Shown here one piece after another: positions 60,719-64,000 of a DNA stretch of 64,000 nt; position 1 is the first letter of the stretch; every line of letters starts with the position of its first letter. Both the position numbers and the translations under genes were made by a program. This stretch comes from GCA-2697345 sp002697345 (GTDB taxonomy: Bacteria > Pseudomonadota > Alphaproteobacteria > Rhodobacterales > Rhodobacteraceae), in the NCBI GenBank assembly GCA_943787605.1, contig CALSNB010000001.1, positions 1,488,001 to 1,552,000 of the forward strand, written 5' to 3'. Below the pieces are notes generated by a model. It was not told where the DNA came from and ran no database searches. It saw nothing but the letters and a program-made list of their open reading frames with translations.

Positions 60719-61561
60719 CTATTTTGAAAGTAGACCAATGTTTCTAACTATTGATGGATCAATAGAAACTTCTGCACGTACTACCTTTGCCGCAGAAGTT
60801 ATTTTACGGACTTTATCACTTATATATTTCTCTTTGAGAGCTCTTTCAATTTCAACCCTTACATCCTCTAAACTGGGGGGAGTCTTTAACCTACTATTGT
60901 TTAATTTGATTATATGCCATCCAAATTGGGTTTTAATTGGATCAGATACAGCACCAATCTCTAAAGCTAAGACCGCGTTTTCAAATGCTGGGACCATTGC
61001 TCCTTTGCCGAACCAACCGAGGTCACCACCTCTGGATCCACTTGGTCCTGTAGAGTGGTTTTTTGCTAAATCAGAAAAATTTTTTCCGGCAGCTATTTGT
61101 TTTTTTACGGCAAGTGCCTTTGCTTCTGTCTTTAATAAAATATGTGCCGCGTTGAACTCTTTCTCAGATTGTGATGTACTATAATTGGCCTCGTAAAAGT
61201 TCTTTATATCCTTTTCATTTAACGCATCTTTTGAAATTATTGATATGTAAGTATTTGCTAAGAAAGCTCTTAATTCATTTTCATAACTGTACTGAACTAT
61301 AGAATTTTTTTGGCTTTCAATTGCTTTTGCTAAAACAGCTTGCTGAATAAGTTGATCTAGAATGCCTTTAAACAAGACGGCGTCTTCAAGAGATTTATAC
61401 TGGTCGGTCAGTCGGTCCTGTAATGCGATAACATGTCCAAGTGTAATATTTGTATCTTCTACGGTGGCTAAGACAGTATTAGCATCCTGCGCTACAACAT
61501 TACTAGTCGCACAAAAAATCATAAAAAAGCTCAAATAAATAAATGAAAATAACTTTCGCAT
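60719..61561 (-). CDS. Peptidyl-prolyl cis-trans isomerase, parvulin type, exported
   Basis: A SurA/PrsA-like periplasmic folding factor. The ATG at 61561, with GGAG upstream, gives a 280-residue precursor with a clear Sec signal peptide (MRKLFSFIYLSFFMIFC..., Ala-Gln cleavage near residue 24). The central parvulin domain spans about residues 120-215: NAAHILLKTEAKA, GGDLGWFGKGAMVPAFENAV, TQFGWHIIKL. The longer frame to 61603 lacks support. It is the first gene of the operon and divergent from secA, so export and folding genes share one promoter region. Confidence 0.92.
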   Translation of the reverse strand: MRKLFSFIYLSFFMIFCATSNVVAQDANTVLATVEDTNITLGHVIALQDRLTDQYKSLEDAVLFKGILDQLIQQAVLAKAIESQKNSIVQYSYENELRAFLANTYISIISKDALNEKDIKNFYEANYSTSQSEKEFNAAHILLKTEAKALAVKKQIAAGKNFSDLAKNHSTGPSGSRGGDLGWFGKGAMVPAFENAVLALEIGAVSDPIKTQFGWHIIKLNNSRLKTPPSLEDVRVEIERALKEKYISDKVRKITSAAKVVRAEVSIDPSIVRNIGLLSK

Positions 61562-61732
61562 AAAACAGTCTCCATGTATTAAAAAAATCCTTGACGTTGA
61601 CACTAAACGAGTCGCACCTTACATCGCCTTAGGTTAGTGTCTATATTAATCATATTAACGGTATATTTGGTAGCCGTATAGGTAACAAAGTTATAAGATA
61701 CAAATAAATTAGGAAAACTAGGGCAGTTTATT

Positions 61733-64000
61733 ATGTTAAGTTTTGGAGTTCTTTCAAAAAAGATTTTTGGTTCGGCTAACGATAAAAAAATTAAAAAAGT
61801 TAAGCATTTGGTTGAAAAGATTAATTCTTTAGAGGCCGAATTTTTGGTTCTATCAGATGGTGAGATTTTAGAAAAAACTAATGAACTTAAAGGTCGAGTA
61901 TCCTCAGGAGAAACTTTAGATTCCTTATTGCCAGAGGCATTTGCCAATGTTCGAGAGGCTGCAAAGCGCTCTATAGGGCTTCGAGCATTTGATACTCAAT
62001 TAATAGGAGCAATTTTTTTACATCAGGGAAACATCGCTGAGATGAAAACAGGAGAAGGCAAAACGTTGGTAGCTACTTTTCCAGCATATTTAAATGCGCT
62101 TTCAGGTGCCGGTGTTCATATAGTTACAGTAAATGACTATCTGGCTAAGAGAGATGCTGAATGGATGGGTAAAGTGTACTCTTCGCTTGGTATGGTGACT
62201 GGTGTGGTTTATCCGCAGCAGCCAGATTCAGAAAAAAAAGAGGCTTATGCCGCTGACGTAACTTATGCAACAAATAATGAACTTGGGTTTGATTACCTAA
62301 GGGACAATATGCGTTCTGACCTATCAGAGGTGGCTCAACGTGAACATAATTATGCTATAGTTGATGAAGTCGATTCTATCTTAATTGATGAAGCTAGAAC
62401 GCCATTAATTATTTCAGGGCCCTCTGATGATAAGTCAGAGTTGTATTTAAAAGTGGACAAGATGATTCCGTCAATAATGGAAGAGCATTTTTCATTAGAC
62501 GAAAAGACCCGTGTCGTTACAATAACTGACGAGGGCAATGATTTTATTGAAAAAAAACTGATTGAGATAGGGTTATTACCTGAAAGCCAATCATTATATG
62601 ATCCTGAAAGCACCTCATTAGTCCATCATGTAACGGAGGCTCTAAAAGCACATAAGGCCTTTAAAAAAGATAAAGACTACATGATTAGAGATAATGCAGT
62701 TTTACTAGTAGATGAGTTTACCGGGCGTATGATGGTTGGACGCAGGCTTTCTGGAGGTTTGCATCAAGCAATCGAGGCAAAAGAGGGGTGTGAGATTCAG
62801 CCAGAGAATATCACGCTCGCCAGTGTGACGTTTCAAAATTATTTCAGGCTTTACAGTAAACTTGCTGGAATGACTGGTACAGCTACTACTGAAGCTGAAG
62901 AGTTTGGTGAAATATATGGATTGGGAGTTGTGGATATACCAACTAACGAACCCGTGGCTCGTTTTGATGAACATGACGCTGTTTACCGAACAGCTAAAGA
63001 AAAATTTGATTCAATTGTTTTAGAGATAAAAAAATCAAATGAAAAAGGACAGCCAGTTTTAGTTGGAACAACATCAATTGAAAAATCTGAGTACTTGGCG
63101 ACGCTCCTAAAAAACGCAAATATTGATCATAATGTTTTGAACGCAAGACAACATGAAAAGGAAGCGGAGATTATTGCGAATGCTGGCAAACTTGGCGCAG
63201 TAACTATAGCAACCAACATGGCAGGAAGGGGAACTGATATACAGCTAGGTGGCAACGTAGAGATGAGAGTTTTTCAAGCCCTTTCTGATGACCTAGATGC
63301 TGATGCTGAGAAAATCAGAACAAAAATAGAAGCTGAAGTTTTAGCTGAAAAACTTAAGGTAAAATTAGCAGGTGGTTTATATGTTTTGGCAACAGAAAGG
63401 CATGAAAGTCGTCGGATAGATAACCAGTTGAGGGGAAGGTCTGGTCGACAAGGGGACCCTGGAAGATCAGCTTTTTTCTTAAGCCTTGAAGATGATTTGA
63501 TGAGAATATTTGGTTCTGAAAGACTTGATAAAATGCTATCAACGCTTGGCATGAAGGATGGGGAAGCAATTGTTCACCCTTGGGTTAATAAGTCGCTAGA
63601 GAAAGCTCAAGCTAAGGTGGAGGGTAGGAACTTCGATATTCGTAAACAACTTCTTAAGTTTGATGACGTTATGAATGATCAGCGTACGGTAATATTTTCA
63701 CAAAGATTAGAAGTGATGCGCTCTGAAGATGTAAGCGAGATTGTACAGGATATGCGGTATCAATTAATAGATGATTTAATTAATGAGTATATTCCTCCTA
63801 AAACCTATGCAGAACAATGGGACACAATAAACTTAAGTTTAATGCTTAAAGAAAAATTGGATATTGAGGTAGATACTGAGGCTTGGGCTGATGAAGAAGG
63901 TGTTGATGGGGAGGCAATTACAGAAAGATTGTATAAGCTATCAGATGAAAAAATGGCAAAAAAGTCTACAGACTTTGGAATAGAAACGATGCGAAATATC
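61733..64000 (+). CDS. secA: Protein translocase ATPase SecA (N-terminal 756 codons, partial)
   Basis: SecA drives preproteins through SecYEG. The frame is open from the ATG at 61733 (AGGG upstream) to the window end with no stop. It shows Walker A MKTGEGKTLVA, DEVDSILIDEA (Walker B), the preprotein cross-linking domain, the TGTATTEAEEF motif, TNMAGRGTDIQLGGN and RIDNQLRGRSGRQGDPG. About 140-150 residues, including the C-terminal linker and any zinc-binding tail, are outside the window. The preceding 129-base spacer separates it from the divergent PPIase gene. Confidence 0.98.
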   Translation, partial: MLSFGVLSKKIFGSANDKKIKKVKHLVEKINSLEAEFLVLSDGEILEKTNELKGRVSSGETLDSLLPEAFANVREAAKRSIGLRAFDTQLIGAIFLHQGNIAEMKTGEGKTLVATFPAYLNALSGAGVHIVTVNDYLAKRDAEWMGKVYSSLGMVTGVVYPQQPDSEKKEAYAADVTYATNNELGFDYLRDNMRSDLSEVAQREHNYAIVDEVDSILIDEARTPLIISGPSDDKSELYLKVDKMIPSIMEEHFSLDEKTRVVTITDEGNDFIEKKLIEIGLLPESQSLYDPESTSLVHHVTEALKAHKAFKKDKDYMIRDNAVLLVDEFTGRMMVGRRLSGGLHQAIEAKEGCEIQPENITLASVTFQNYFRLYSKLAGMTGTATTEAEEFGEIYGLGVVDIPTNEPVARFDEHDAVYRTAKEKFDSIVLEIKKSNEKGQPVLVGTTSIEKSEYLATLLKNANIDHNVLNARQHEKEAEIIANAGKLGAVTIATNMAGRGTDIQLGGNVEMRVFQALSDDLDADAEKIRTKIEAEVLAEKLKVKLAGGLYVLATERHESRRIDNQLRGRSGRQGDPGRSAFFLSLEDDLMRIFGSERLDKMLSTLGMKDGEAIVHPWVNKSLEKAQAKVEGRNFDIRKQLLKFDDVMNDQRTVIFSQRLEVMRSEDVSEIVQDMRYQLIDDLINEYIPPKTYAEQWDTINLSLMLKEKLDIEVDTEAWADEEGVDGEAITERLYKLSDEKMAKKSTDFGIETMRNI

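Overview
The window is one AT-rich, gene-dense bacterial chromosome segment with very short spacers and many overlapping genes. The housekeeping order points to an alphaproteobacterium: rho-mnmE-mnmG-rsmG-parA-parB on one side of a putative replication origin, and maf-coaE-dnaQ-secB-fxsA-Tim44-mltA-smr on the other. The protein styles (HslV propeptide, HemJ, a BioC/NDUFAF5-like methyltransferase with a degenerate SAM loop, secA divergent from ppiC-argJ-mutT) fit a streamlined marine Rhodobacterales-like lineage best. That placement is inferred from memory of gene order, not from a search. No rRNA, tRNA, CRISPR array, transposon or prophage is visible.

Layout. 1-1.5 kb: end of dnaK, then dnaJ. 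1.5-11.4 kb: accessory scavenging region with a gamma-glutamyltransferase, a DUF1028 protein, an oligopeptide-type ABC transporter lacking ATPase genes, an Asp/Glu racemase-fold enzyme, an M24 peptidase, a GST and a small membrane protein. 11.5-14.2 kb: malonyl-CoA synthetase and a glucokinase. 14.3-22.4 kb: polyamine catabolism with a glutamine amidotransferase, SpuC-like aminotransferase, agmatinase, two divergent gamma-glutamylpolyamine synthetase-like proteins, PuuB-like oxidase and a ferredoxin reductase. 22.4-25.7 kb: a three-gene operon (VOC dioxygenase, FAH-family hydrolase, FAD hydroxylase) suggesting aromatic ring hydroxylation and cleavage. 26-32.8 kb: mutS, grpE-hrcA, rph-rdgB-hemW.

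32.9-45.8 kb is the origin neighbourhood. parB, parA, rsmG, mnmG, mnmE, rho and hemJ run leftward and maf, coaE and dnaQ run rightward, away from an AT-rich 322-bp spacer (40202-40523) with three perfect DnaA boxes. Two perfect 16-bp parS sites lie 3-5 kb away, inside rsmG and across the mnmG start codon. Then follow secB, fxsA, a Tim44-family gene that appears frameshifted, mltA and smr. 45.8-54.5 kb: an MFS transporter, hslV-hslU, and the rimP-nusA-ylxR-infB operon, whose leader holds a good sigma70 promoter followed by an intrinsic terminator just before rimP (a likely attenuator). 54.5-64 kb: pip, ubiG, a MarR regulator, the methyltransferase, hemH, the ppiC-argJ-mutT operon ending in an unannotated 39-residue membrane ORF, and the first 756 codons of secA.

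The best candidates for undescribed biology are the rimP-operon attenuator with its 12-codon leader ORF, the 39-residue ORF coupled to mutT, a perfect 16-bp-arm palindrome inside a small membrane-protein gene, and the ATPase-less transporter cluster. No clearly new multi-gene defence or mobile system was seen.
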